Made by a program: the position numbers and the translations under genes
Assembly: GCA_046328715.1 (NCBI GenBank)
Contig: JAXLWB010000040.1
Coordinates: 1 to 64,000 of the forward strand
Direction of reading: 5' to 3'
DNA: 64,000 bases
Source: JAXLWB01 sp046328715
GTDB taxonomy: Bacteria > Chloroflexota > Anaerolineae > Caldilineales > Caldilineaceae
Part shown: positions 1 to 8,923 of the stretch, piece after piece
How the letters are laid out: each line of letters starts with the position of its first letter
Numbering within the stretch: position 1 is the stretch's first letter
Notes under the pieces: generated by a model
Databases searched by the model: none
What the model was told of the DNA's origin: nothing
What the model saw: only the letters and a program-made list of their open reading frames with translations

Positions 1-1065
<1,065 letters not shown>

Positions 1066-1118
1066 TTTTCTCTTCCTTTTGATATAGAAGGGCAAGTAGA
1101 TGTATGAACTGGCGAGTA

Positions 1119-1146
1119 ATCATATTTGGGTTTGTAATACTACCAA
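1119..1146 (-). promoter_or_regulatory. Candidate promoter of acnA
   Basis: On the minus strand TTGGTA (1146-1141), a 16-base spacer and TATGAT (1124-1119) resemble a sigma-70 promoter. It would give a leader of about 45-50 bases before the aconitase start at 1065. This is a judgement by eye only. Confidence 0.35.
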
Positions 1147-1291
1147 TCCATGTCTACGGCTTTACTCCAATCATACCAGCAAGCGTCAAATGTTTTGTAA
1201 TCAATAAGCAAGTGAGAGAAAAATATTCTGATTCATGGTTGAAGCAATGAAAAGCTTTCAATGTTTTTCATTCTCCTGTAAAATTATACCA

Positions 1292-2914
1292 ATGCAAAAA
1301 AATCTACTTCAACCAGTAACCGCTTCCTTGCAAGTGTCACTCGATCGGTTGATGCTTGCTGCGCCTGTAGCGATCCTCGTTGCAGATCAGCATGGAAGGA
1401 TCTTGTTCAGCAATCAAAGGCTGAATTCGCTCTTCGGTTACGAGAAGGACGAACTGTTTGAAACTTCGATTGAACAACTGCTGCCTGAATCGTCACGTGG
1501 CATTCATGTACAACATCGCCACGGCTATATGGCGGCTCCACGCGTCCGCTCAATGGGATCAGGTATGGATCTGATCGGGCTGCGCAAAGACGGTACAACC
1601 TTTCCGATTGAGGTTGGGTTAAGTCACTTGGAGATCGATGGCCACTTGGTGGTCATGGCGTCCGTGGTTGATATCAGCGTGCGCAAACGTACCGAGGAAG
1701 TGCTGGAAGAACGGGTCACAGAACGGACGCGCGAACTGGATCGCCGTCGCCGCATCTCGGATGGTTTGGCAACGGTGTTGGCGATGATCAACGCCAATCA
1801 TCCCTTGGATGAGATTCTGAATGCGATTTTGGGGCATGCCACGCTGATTCTCAAGGTAGATGCTTGTGCCCTGGTGCGCAATTTAGCGAGCGGAGGGTGC
1901 GAAGTGCAGGTGGCAAGAAACCTGCCCCTTGACTATGGCCAAAGTCTATTGCGCTTGAGTGAACAACTGCAACAAAGTGACATCGAGGAGCCCAATCGCT
2001 CGCTCGCTGAGCGGATCCTGCGTAGCCGGGAAGTTTCTCAGATCTTTAACCTGCATAACGAGCCACTCTCTGGACTGATTGCCTATGACCAATGTCATCG
2101 CATTTTGGCCGATTATGGATTACGCTCGGAATTGGCGATTCCCCTGATTGTGCGCAACGAAGTATACGGTTCGTTTCGCCTCTACCTCAAGTACCCCCAC
2201 GTCTTCTTGAATGATGAATTGGAACATGCCCAGATCTTGAGTGAACAGATCACCCTGGCGCTGGAAAATGCGCGCTTGCACGCCGATCTCAAATTAGCTG
2301 CGGTCACGGCGGAGCGAAATCGCATTGCCCACGATCTTCACGATTCGGTGACACAAACGCTCTTTTCGGCCAGCATGATCTCGGATATCTTACCCACGTT
2401 GTGGCAACGCCGCCCGGAAGAGGCCATGCGCCGTCTGACCGAACTGCGCGAACTGACGCGTGGTGCCCTGGCCGAAATGCGTACCCTGTTGCTGGAATTG
2501 CGTCCAGAAGCACTGGAGAATATTGAGCTACCGGAATTGCTCAAACAGTTGGCAACTGCCTTTGTAGGGCGTTCGCGCGTGCCACTCGACCTGGCGATCG
2601 ATGAGGAGTGTGTGGTCGACCACGCGGCGCGTACCGCTCTCTACCGGATTGCCCAAGAAGCATTGAACAATGTGACAAAACATGCCAATGCTAGCCACGC
2701 CATGCTCTCCTTGACGCACCAAAATAACACGGTTGAAATGTGTATTACCGATGATGGCGATGGCTTTGATCCGACCCGGGTGCGTGGCAATCATCTCGGG
2801 TTGAATATCATGCGTGAGCGCGCCGCCGAGATCGGAGCCGATTTGAAGATCGGCAGCCGTCCGGAAAAGGGCACAAAAGTATCTGTTTTGTGGACACAAA
2901 CGAACAAGATGTGA
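1292..2914 (+). CDS. Sensor histidine kinase (PAS, GAF, NarL-type HisKA_3)
   Basis: This is a cytosolic-looking sensor kinase with no transmembrane segment. A PAS domain occupies about residues 20-130 (APVAILVADQHGRILFSN, later VVMASVVDISVRKRTE), then a short coiled linker, then a GAF domain (about 175-335). A HisKA_3 dimerisation helix follows with the phosphoacceptor block RIAHDLHDSVTQ (His near residue 347). The HATPase_c domain carries NNVTKHANAS (N box), DDGDGFD (G1) and HLGLNIMRERA. The frame is open from 1235, but the ATG at 1292 is preferred because family similarity begins there. Neither start has a strong ribosome site. The response regulator at 3085 lies 170 bases downstream and is the likely partner. 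The PAS-GAF pair suggests redox or small-molecule sensing, but the ligand cannot be read. Confidence 0.9.
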   Translation: MQKNLLQPVTASLQVSLDRLMLAAPVAILVADQHGRILFSNQRLNSLFGYEKDELFETSIEQLLPESSRGIHVQHRHGYMAAPRVRSMGSGMDLIGLRKDGTTFPIEVGLSHLEIDGHLVVMASVVDISVRKRTEEVLEERVTERTRELDRRRRISDGLATVLAMINANHPLDEILNAILGHATLILKVDACALVRNLASGGCEVQVARNLPLDYGQSLLRLSEQLQQSDIEEPNRSLAERILRSREVSQIFNLHNEPLSGLIAYDQCHRILADYGLRSELAIPLIVRNEVYGSFRLYLKYPHVFLNDELEHAQILSEQITLALENARLHADLKLAAVTAERNRIAHDLHDSVTQTLFSASMISDILPTLWQRRPEEAMRRLTELRELTRGALAEMRTLLLELRPEALENIELPELLKQLATAFVGRSRVPLDLAIDEECVVDHAARTALYRIAQEALNNVTKHANASHAMLSLTHQNNTVEMCITDDGDGFDPTRVRGNHLGLNIMRERAAEIGADLKIGSRPEKGTKVSVLWTQTNKM

Positions 2915-3084
2915 TAGGGTACAGGAATACAGTAACGATTTATTAGAATCTCTTCTGGGAAAGGGACCACGCGATGCAGAAAGTTGACCGAGTGGGGCTT
3001 TCTGGAAGATGCTTGCTGACTTCTCGGCAAGCGATCCCATAGAATTACAAAGTTTGTGATTCCTATACCAAGCCTGGAGATGGA

Positions 3085-3741
3085 ATGTCAGATACACCAC
3101 CCATCCGCATCATGATTGTCGATGATCAACCTGTGGTACGAAGCGGATTAGGCGCATTTCTTTCAATTCATGACGATTTGGAGCTTGTTGGAGAAGCCAG
3201 TGATGGCGCACGCGCCTTATCACTCTGTGCCAAGGTGAACCCTGATGTGATCTTGATGGATTTGGTCATGCCCAACATGGATGGTGCCGAAGCGACTGCG
3301 CGCATTCGCCACAGTTTCCCCAACATTCAGGTTCTGGTCCTCACAAGCTTTAAAGAAGATGAATTGGTGCAGAAAGCGCTGGAAGCAGGCGCGATTGGTT
3401 ACTTGCTCAAGAATATATCTTCGGATGAGCTTGTAAAGGCGATTCGCGCTGCCTACGCTGGCCGCCCGACCCTTTCACCAGAAGCAACCGAGGTGTTAAT
3501 TCGTAAAGCGACCCATGGTCCAGGTATTGAACTAGGCAGTGATTTGACTGAACGCGAGCGTGAAGTGCTGATGTTAATGGTCAAAGGGCTCAACAACAAT
3601 GAGATTGCCGAACACATGATTGTGAGCCGTTCGACGGTGAAGTTCCACGTCAGCAATGTCCTTTCGAAATTGCAGGCAAGCAACCGTATGGAAGCCATTG
3701 CCATTGCCCTCAAACAGAAGATTGTCCCCATCAAAGATTAA
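3085..3741 (+). CDS. NarL/FixJ-family response regulator
   Basis: The receiver domain (about 1-120) has the acidic pair VDD at 12-14, the phosphoacceptor Asp59 in VILMDLVMP, the Thr/Ser in VLTSF and the Lys of YLLKN. A LuxR-type DNA-binding domain (about 148-210) has LTEREREVLMLMVKGLNNNE and RSTVKFHVSNVLSKL. The 218-residue length is normal. GGAGATGGA lies just ahead of the ATG. It probably accepts phosphate from the kinase encoded at 1292-2914. Since the ba3 oxidase operon starts 0.5 kb downstream, the regulator could act on it, but nothing in the sequence proves that. Confidence 0.92.
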   Translation: MSDTPPIRIMIVDDQPVVRSGLGAFLSIHDDLELVGEASDGARALSLCAKVNPDVILMDLVMPNMDGAEATARIRHSFPNIQVLVLTSFKEDELVQKALEAGAIGYLLKNISSDELVKAIRAAYAGRPTLSPEATEVLIRKATHGPGIELGSDLTEREREVLMLMVKGLNNNEIAEHMIVSRSTVKFHVSNVLSKLQASNRMEAIAIALKQKIVPIKD

Positions 3742-3750
3742 CATCTGAAC

Positions 3751-3774
3751 TTACCTAGTCAAATGGCTAGGTAA
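3751..3774. terminator. Short hairpin after the response regulator gene
   Basis: TTACCTAG and CTAGGTAA form a perfect 8-bp stem with an 8-base loop, 10 bases after the regulator stop. The following tract is only moderately T-rich, so it is a weak terminator candidate. The rest of 3775-4276 has no credible gene. Confidence 0.4.
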
Positions 3775-4044
3775 AATCCTCTCCTCTTTACTAGTTACAC
3801 TTTTGATAAACCCCTTTATCCTTCAACCGAAGTAGCGACTTGCATTTTATCGGGTAGTTGGCTATTTCGGCATGGGTGTACACCTCAACCAGAAATGTAG
3901 CTAGATTTGGCAGCGCTGTGTTGAAAGTGTGGGCTTCGATTGGTTGAAAAGGTTTTATACAATATTCCCGTTATAAGGGAAGAAAAAATTTTTACCAAGA
4001 GCCTGGCATGAGTAAGTGTCGCAACAACATAGTTTACCATTTGC

Positions 4045-4073
4045 TTGACCCTGAAGTTTCATATTAATATAAG
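4045..4073 (+). promoter_or_regulatory. Candidate sigma-70 promoter of the ba3 oxidase operon
   Basis: TTGACC (4045-4050), a 17-base spacer and TATAAG (4068-4073) fit the housekeeping consensus. Transcription would start near 4080 and leave a leader of about 200 bases before the subunit IIa start at 4277, long enough for leader control. No known riboswitch was recognised in that leader. Confidence 0.55.
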
Positions 4074-4276
4074 TTTACCCTAATTTTGTTTAGGAATGTA
4101 GCAAACGTAATTCCCAAGACACAAGAAACAGAAGCTCGTGTTGCGCAGGTCCGCATGTGCTGGCTATTGGCGAATCGCGCTTTTTGCCTCTGATTCGAGT
4201 TTCGTGGACTTACGCCACGCTGCGGCTAAACCGATCTTGTTGAAAAGCAACTATTTACGCCGTAGAGAGGAGATTC

Positions 4277-4396
4277 ATGAAAGAACCTAGCGCGCCGAAA
4301 GGCACAATTGCACTCTTGGCAGTCTTTCTCTTGATTACGATTGCCCTGTGGGCCAACGCCTATCTTGTCATGTTGTCACGAGGAGCCACGCAATGA
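4277..4396 (+). CDS. cbaD: ba3-type cytochrome c oxidase subunit IIa (39 residues)
   Basis: This single-helix peptide starts MKEPSAPKGTIALLAVFLLI and ends NAYLVMLSRGATQ. Charged ends flank one transmembrane helix (about residues 11-33). Size, polarity, the PKG before the helix and the RG at its end match the CoxIIa family seen in Thermus ba3 oxidase, where the peptide packs against subunit I. GAGGAGA stands 4 bases before the ATG. Its TGA stop overlaps the ATG of the subunit II gene (ATGA at 4393-4396), so the two are probably translationally coupled. The gene is easily missed because of its size. Placement directly before subunits II and I strongly supports the call. Confidence 0.85.
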   Translation: MKEPSAPKGTIALLAVFLLITIALWANAYLVMLSRGATQ

Positions 4397-5295
4397 GTGC
4401 CGGATTTAACGAACCAAACGGAAATCCCATCACACCAGAAGAAAGCCTTCACATCGATTGGTGGGAAGCAATGTGGATTCGTATCACCATCGTAGTGCTG
4501 ATCATTTTTACGGGCGCTGTCTTCTTTGCGAGTACGCAACTGGGCATTCAATTGCCTGGAGTCCACATGCGTATTAACCCAAACACACTGAACGATCCGG
4601 CTGTGAGTCCCTTTGCCAATCCTGAAGTGAAAATGGTAGCCGAGGGAGAATACGAAGCCTATGTTCGAGCCCAAATTTGGCTCTTTACTCCTGGCGAAAT
4701 TCACATTCCAGTTGGTTCAAAATTGACCCTTTATGTAACCAGCCAAGATGTACAGCATGGTTTTAAGATTGACCGCACCAACGTGAATATGATGGTGCTG
4801 CCAGGTCAAGTCTCGAAACTGAGCCATCGTTTTACAGAGCCAGGCATCTACAACTTTATCTGCCACGAATATTGTGGTGTCGGTCACCACACCATGTATG
4901 GTCGGATTATTGTCGAAGATGCAGCCATGATTGCTTCGGAAACCGCGACAGCAGAAGCGGTAGCTGCCGCCGCCTCAACACCTGTTCCTTCTGACGCCCA
5001 AGCTGCTGCACCCATCGGTGATCCTGAAAAGGGCAAGGTGGTCTTTACGACATGCGCAGCTTGTCACGGGCCAAATGGCCAAGGTGTACAAGGATTGGGT
5101 AAACCGTTCACGACCAGTGAGTTCATTGCCACCAAAACCGACGCTGAGTTGGTTGAGTTCTTGAAAGTTGGCCGACCGGTTGGCGATCCACTCAACACCA
5201 CAGGTGTTGCAATGCCGCCAAAGGGTGGCAACCCGGCACTCACTGATCAAGATCTGTTCAATGTTGTCGCTTACGTTCGCACATTGCATCAATAA
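4393..5295 (+). CDS. cbaB: ba3-type cytochrome c oxidase subunit II with fused C-terminal cytochrome c
   Basis: Subunit II receives electrons at the binuclear CuA centre on the outside of the membrane. One transmembrane helix (about 26-48) is followed by a cupredoxin domain with His122 (QHGFK) and the CuA cluster Cys157, Cys161, His165 and Met168 in CHEYCGVGHHTM. An Ala/Pro-rich linker (about 178-208) leads to a class I cytochrome c domain with the heme site CAACH at 221-225 and MPPKGG as likely axial methionine. The start at 4393 is chosen over the upstream ATG at 4348 because it overlaps the subunit IIa stop and matches the family start. The Thermus ba3 subunit II lacks the cytochrome c domain, so this is a ba3-like core with a caa3-style electron entry. 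Confidence 0.92.
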   Translation: MSAGFNEPNGNPITPEESLHIDWWEAMWIRITIVVLIIFTGAVFFASTQLGIQLPGVHMRINPNTLNDPAVSPFANPEVKMVAEGEYEAYVRAQIWLFTPGEIHIPVGSKLTLYVTSQDVQHGFKIDRTNVNMMVLPGQVSKLSHRFTEPGIYNFICHEYCGVGHHTMYGRIIVEDAAMIASETATAEAVAAAASTPVPSDAQAAAPIGDPEKGKVVFTTCAACHGPNGQGVQGLGKPFTTSEFIATKTDAELVEFLKVGRPVGDPLNTTGVAMPPKGGNPALTDQDLFNVVAYVRTLHQ

Positions 5296-5339
5296 TTCGG
5301 TAGGACAAGAATATTTCTTGTTCTATAGGAGGTACATAC

Positions 5340-7043
5340 ATGGCTGTTAATAATCTCACAATGCCGATGGCTGGGCGGATTGCTGAACCTGTGCCGCTGA
5401 CAAAGTCCGACATTGATTACTCGCATCGAATCGCTGGTTGGAGCATCGGTATTGCCATGGCAGCGCTCTCAATCGGTGTTACCATTGGTGTGTTGCAGGG
5501 GCTGGAACATGCAGGGCTAAATGTCTACCCTTACATCGCTCCCTTTTTGCAGAGTTACTACCAAGGCTTGACCTTGCACGGTGTGTTGAATGCCCTGGTG
5601 TGGACCACATTTTTCATTATCGGCTTCTTCACCTATGCAACTGTCCATAGTTTGAACCGCCCGCTGCGTTTTGAATGGCTGCATACAACCGGCTTTTTAA
5701 CCATGGTTGTCGGCTTGCTCATGGCCGCCTTTCCGATGCTGATGAATTATGCATCGGTGCTCTATACGATGTACACACCCATGCAGGCGCATTGGGCCTT
5801 CTATCTCGGCCTTACCTTGGTTGTTGTAGGCACTTGGATCATTGGGTGGAACATCTTCATGACCTTGGCGGCATGGCGTAATGAACACCCAGGAGAAAAG
5901 CAGCCATTTATTGCGCTGGCAGTTGCCATTACGATGGCGCTATGGCAGTTGGCGACCTTGGGTGTTGCGATTGAAATGTTGATCTTTGTCATCCCTTGGT
6001 CCCTTGGTTTGTTGGGTGGCACTGACCCGTTGCTCAATCGCAGTCTCTTTTGGTTCTTTGGTCATCCCCTGGTTTACTTCTGGCTGCTGCCTGCCTACAT
6101 TACCTGGTATGGCATGTTGCCCAAGCAGACCAATGGCAAGATGTTCAGTGAATCGTTGGCCCGCCTGGCATTCTGGCTCTTTTTGATTTTGTCGACGCCG
6201 ATTGGTTTCCATCACCAATACACCGATCCTGGCATTCCTCAGATCTGGAAGTTTATGCATAGTGTCTTGACGATGGGTGTCGGCTTCCCCAGCATGCTCA
6301 CTGCCTTTACGGTTGTTGCTTCGTTGGAAGTGGGTGCACGTCTGCGTGGTGGTAAGGGCTACTTGGCCTGGATTACCCGCCTCAACTGGGGTGACCCTTC
6401 CTATGCGGCACAAAACCTGGCCATGATCCTCTTCGTGTTTGGCGGTATTGGTGGTTTGATCAATGCCTCGTATGACATGAACCTGGTGGTACACAACACA
6501 ACCTGGATTCCCGGCCACTTCCACATGACCGTAGGCTCGGCAACGACTCTGAGCTTTTTCGGACTCTCCTACTGGTTGGTGCCAGCCTTGAGCCACAAAA
6601 AGCTCTTTAGTGTTGGATTGGCGAAGGTACAAGCCTGGGCTTGGTTCATTGGCATGATTCTCTTCTCCAATGGTTACCATGCCTTGGGTCTCTATGAAGG
6701 TGCCCCACGCCGTGTCATGCTTGGTTCGGCAGCCTATGCACAGGCTTCCTGGCAGCCCTTCCTGGCCGAAACCCTCGTTGGCGTAATGATTCTGTTAATT
6801 AGTGCTATCTGCTTCTTTGTGGTGATGCTGGGTACAGTTCTTTCTCTGAGCAAATCAGAGGAAGAAGTGAAGATGCCCGTGGCAGAACCACTCGATCCCT
6901 CGAGTAAGATCCCGTCCTGGTTGGACAACTGGACGCCATGGGTCTATGGCGCAGTGGCACTGTGCATCTTTAGTTACGGGCCGATGTTCTTCAACTTGCT
7001 CTATCATATGCAGTTGACGTCGCCCGGCTTTAAAGTTTGGTAG
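5340..7043 (+). CDS. cbaA: ba3-type cytochrome c oxidase subunit I
   Basis: This catalytic subunit reduces oxygen to water at a heme-CuB centre and conserves energy as proton gradient. The 567-residue protein has about 13 membrane helices. Visible ligands are His80 (LTLHGVLNAL, low-spin heme), His242 with Tyr246 in GHPLVYFWLLPAY (CuB ligand and cross-linked tyrosine), the His291-His292 pair in FHHQYTDPG (CuB), and His393/His395 in WIPGHFHMTVG (heme ligands). The YFWLLPAY pattern and absence of the A-family Glu motif place it in the B-type heme-copper oxidases. AGGAGGT sits 8 bases before the ATG. No subunit III gene follows, as expected for ba3 types. A strong terminator lies just downstream. 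Confidence 0.95.
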   Translation: MAVNNLTMPMAGRIAEPVPLTKSDIDYSHRIAGWSIGIAMAALSIGVTIGVLQGLEHAGLNVYPYIAPFLQSYYQGLTLHGVLNALVWTTFFIIGFFTYATVHSLNRPLRFEWLHTTGFLTMVVGLLMAAFPMLMNYASVLYTMYTPMQAHWAFYLGLTLVVVGTWIIGWNIFMTLAAWRNEHPGEKQPFIALAVAITMALWQLATLGVAIEMLIFVIPWSLGLLGGTDPLLNRSLFWFFGHPLVYFWLLPAYITWYGMLPKQTNGKMFSESLARLAFWLFLILSTPIGFHHQYTDPGIPQIWKFMHSVLTMGVGFPSMLTAFTVVASLEVGARLRGGKGYLAWITRLNWGDPSYAAQNLAMILFVFGGIGGLINASYDMNLVVHNTTWIPGHFHMTVGSATTLSFFGLSYWLVPALSHKKLFSVGLAKVQAWAWFIGMILFSNGYHALGLYEGAPRRVMLGSAAYAQASWQPFLAETLVGVMILLISAICFFVVMLGTVLSLSKSEEEVKMPVAEPLDPSSKIPSWLDNWTPWVYGAVALCIFSYGPMFFNLLYHMQLTSPGFKVW

Positions 7044-7065
7044 TTAGCTTCCTCCTCTCCTTTTG

Positions 7066-7117
7066 CCAATGCCTCCAGTCTGGGAATTTTCTCTGGCTGG
7101 GGGCATTGGGCATTTTT
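7066..7117 (+). terminator. Rho-independent terminator of the oxidase operon
   Basis: CCAATGCCTCCAG (7066-7078) pairs with CTGGGGGCATTGG (7097-7109), 13 pairs with a single G-T wobble, and is followed by a TTTTT run at 7113-7117. It lies 22 bases after the subunit I stop. Confidence 0.8.
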
Positions 7118-7428
7118 GCGGCTAATATCTTCCTGATCTGACCCACTGACTATCCTATCCACCTGGCTAGGTAGCCACTGACCTGGTTGCCGTTCCATGC
7201 CTTCTTACTTCCAGTTATATTGGACTCAGCAACGGAAGTAAAGCTTCCAAAGCAGAGCAGTATACAGGTAGGGACTTACGTACCATACACCTGGCAGGTT
7301 AAGAGAAAAGACCAAGATGGTCATTGATGCCACCGTTGGTTATTCGATAAAGCCTGCCAGGTCTGTTTTTCAGATGGCTTCTGAGCAAACCTTTCGGTGA
7401 TCTGCGTAAGTCTTAGCGGTAATTTTAG
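7118..7428. other. Gene-free spacer with a distant inverted repeat
   Basis: No gene is supported here. ACCTGGCAGG (7289-7298) and CCTGCCAGGT (7353-7362) form a 10-bp inverted repeat with a 54-base loop, and the right arm is followed by a T run (7366-7370). The same core recurs in a palindrome at 8274-8292 on the other side of the DoxX gene. Confidence 0.4.
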
Positions 7429-7449
7429 ATACGTTCATCGGGAACGTAT
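7429..7449. promoter_or_regulatory. Palindrome upstream of the DoxX-like gene, possible operator
   Basis: ATACGTTC (7429-7436) and GAACGTAT (7442-7449) are perfect inverted 8-mers separated by 5 bases, 29 bases before the ATG at 7479. Size and spacing fit a dimeric repressor site or a short leader hairpin. The binding protein is unknown. Confidence 0.4.
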
Positions 7450-7478
7450 GTGATAGTTTAGTTCCAAGGGGAGGAACT

Positions 7479-8096
7479 ATGTCAGTCAACACGAAATACA
7501 TGCCTACAACGTCAACTGGTCGCATGATCAATGATCCGCCGCTTGCTCGCTTTCTCTTTTCAGATGTGCGCACAGCATGGGTTTGGTTGATTCTTCGTCT
7601 GTATCTTGGTTACCAATGGTTTTCAGCTTCGTTGCACAAGATTGGTGACCCGGGTTGGGTCAGCACAGGCGAATCGCTCAAGGGCTTTTGGATGAATGCA
7701 GTGAAGATTCCTGAAAGTGGCAAGCCAGCCATCACTTTTGACTGGTATCGCAGCTTCCTGAATTTCATGCTCGACCATCAAGCCTATGTCTGGTTTGGCA
7801 AGCTGGTTGCCTATGGTGAAATGCTCATCGGCATCGCATTGATTCTCGGCGCATTTGTTGGAATCGCAGCGTTCTTCGGCGCTTTCATGAACTGGAACTT
7901 CATCATGGCAGGCGCTGCTAGCACCAATGGTATGTTGCTTGTGATTGCGCTCTTCTTGGTCTTAGCATGGAAGGTTGCTGGATATTACGGTGCTGACTTC
8001 CTCCTGCTCCGCTACTTGGGTGTCCCGTGGACGGAAGGCGAGGAAGCGGAAAGCCGAGTTGTACCCACAGGAAAATTGAATCCTGGTCTGCGCTAG
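7479..8096 (+). CDS. DoxX/DoxD-family membrane protein
   Basis: This 205-residue protein has four predicted membrane helices (about 30-48, 105-127, 130-150, 155-175) and the DoxX signature region RLYLGYQWFSASLHKIGDPGW near residue 42 and YGEMLIGIALILGAF later. DoxD relatives form the small subunit of thiosulfate:quinone oxidoreductases. Other DoxX proteins have no assigned reaction, so only family membership is claimed. GGGGAGGAACT directly before the ATG is a good ribosome site. It follows the oxidase operon but behind a terminator, so it is a separate transcription unit. Its link to respiration is inferred from position and family. Confidence 0.75.
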   Translation: MSVNTKYMPTTSTGRMINDPPLARFLFSDVRTAWVWLILRLYLGYQWFSASLHKIGDPGWVSTGESLKGFWMNAVKIPESGKPAITFDWYRSFLNFMLDHQAYVWFGKLVAYGEMLIGIALILGAFVGIAAFFGAFMNWNFIMAGAASTNGMLLVIALFLVLAWKVAGYYGADFLLLRYLGVPWTEGEEAESRVVPTGKLNPGLR

Positions 8097-8273
8097 ATAG
8101 AATTGGAAGGTTATCTCAGCGGGCGCTTCAAATGCGTCCGCTGATTTTTATTGTTTCTACTACTCCCTTGATGTACGTCATATCACTTGCGGCCAGAAGC
8201 GCCAGGCGTTGATGACGTTCTAATGTGAACGAGAGATTTTGTGGCTATCATGCCCTGAAAAGATGTAGGTAAA

Positions 8274-8292
8274 GCACACCTGCCAGGTGTGC
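8274..8292. repeat. Small perfect hairpin
   Basis: GCACACCT and AGGTGTGC flank a 3-base loop (GCC). It shares the CACCTG-CAGGTG core with the inverted repeat at 7289/7353. It could be a terminator for the DoxX unit, although no T run follows. Confidence 0.35.
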
Positions 8293-8346
8293 GCTGTTCC
8301 ATGAATTTTTGGACGATCTCTGAGATACAGGCAGGAGTTTGCGCAA

Positions 8347-8820
8347 ATGCCAAGCGATCATTCCCAGTATGTGCTCACTTTGACGGAACATGGTGTGGCA
8401 CTACACAAATATACATCATCGAATCCTTCCGCTGTCCTAGAGGATCTGAAAAGGGATGGGGCTGCGGTTGAGGAGATTTTGTTAGAGCATTTGCCTGCCA
8501 ACTTGGTGGAGGCATTGCGTTATGATGCGCTCGACGGACAACTACAAACCCACCGTCCACGTGAATTTTTGGCACGCCGCTATACTGCCGCTGATCTTTC
8601 GGGGGCCGAACCTGCAACTGAACAAAAGGGCGTGCCTGAAAAGCATCAGAAATATCTGCGCCGCTACCTGCGGGAGCTTGATCATACCATCTGCGACATA
8701 CTCGCTGACTCCACGGCGCCCCTGCAACTTGCGGGCGATCCTGAAATCTGTGCGCTGTACCGTAGCCTCTGCATCTATCCTCACCTATTACCGATCAGTC
8801 ACCCCTCGCCAAGTCAATAG
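8347..8820 (+). pseudogene. Fragment of a baeRF-family (bacterial eRF1-like) protein
   Basis: The 157-residue frame matches the middle of baeRF family proteins as I know them: VLTLTEHGVALHKY, then LVEALRYDALDGQLQTHRP, then YLRRYLRELDHTICDIL and PLQLAGDPEICALYRSLCIY followed by PHLL. Full members are near 360 residues with about 130 residues before and 150 after this part, and neither flank is present. In the same frame, family-like sequence (FGRSLRYRQEF) continues upstream to 8305, just behind a TGA at 8302. This suggests a decayed gene rather than a natural short form. A possible ribosome site (AGGCAGGAG) exists about 10 bases before the ATG, so expression cannot be excluded. baeRF proteins are thought to act on ribosomes or as host factors, and function here is doubtful. 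Confidence 0.5.
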
Positions 8821-8869
8821 TTTGCCATCACCCCAGCCTGGATCGCCAGCCATGCTGCGCTAGAAGCGT

Positions 8870-8916
8870 TTTTCGTATCTACGAAAATGCCCAATCTGCC
8901 AGAGCATCGGTATAAT
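8870..8916 (+). promoter_or_regulatory. Palindrome plus -10 box ahead of the membrane protein gene
   Basis: TTTTCGTATCTACGAAAA (8870-8887) is a perfect 8-bp inverted repeat with a 2-base centre. A consensus TATAAT lies at 8911-8916. The ATG at 8924 falls about where transcription would start, so the mRNA may be leaderless. The palindrome abuts the -35 zone and could be an operator. Confidence 0.45.
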
Positions 8917-8923
8917 GTATTCT

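Noticed and set aside
4348..4392. Upstream start for oxidase subunit II
   Set aside because: It lies inside the subunit IIa gene. The ATG at 4393 forms the ATGA overlap and matches the family N-terminus.
5940..6680. 246-codon minus-strand frame inside the oxidase subunit I gene
   Set aside because: It is wholly antisense to a gene with all catalytic ligands, and its translation lacks any domain pattern.
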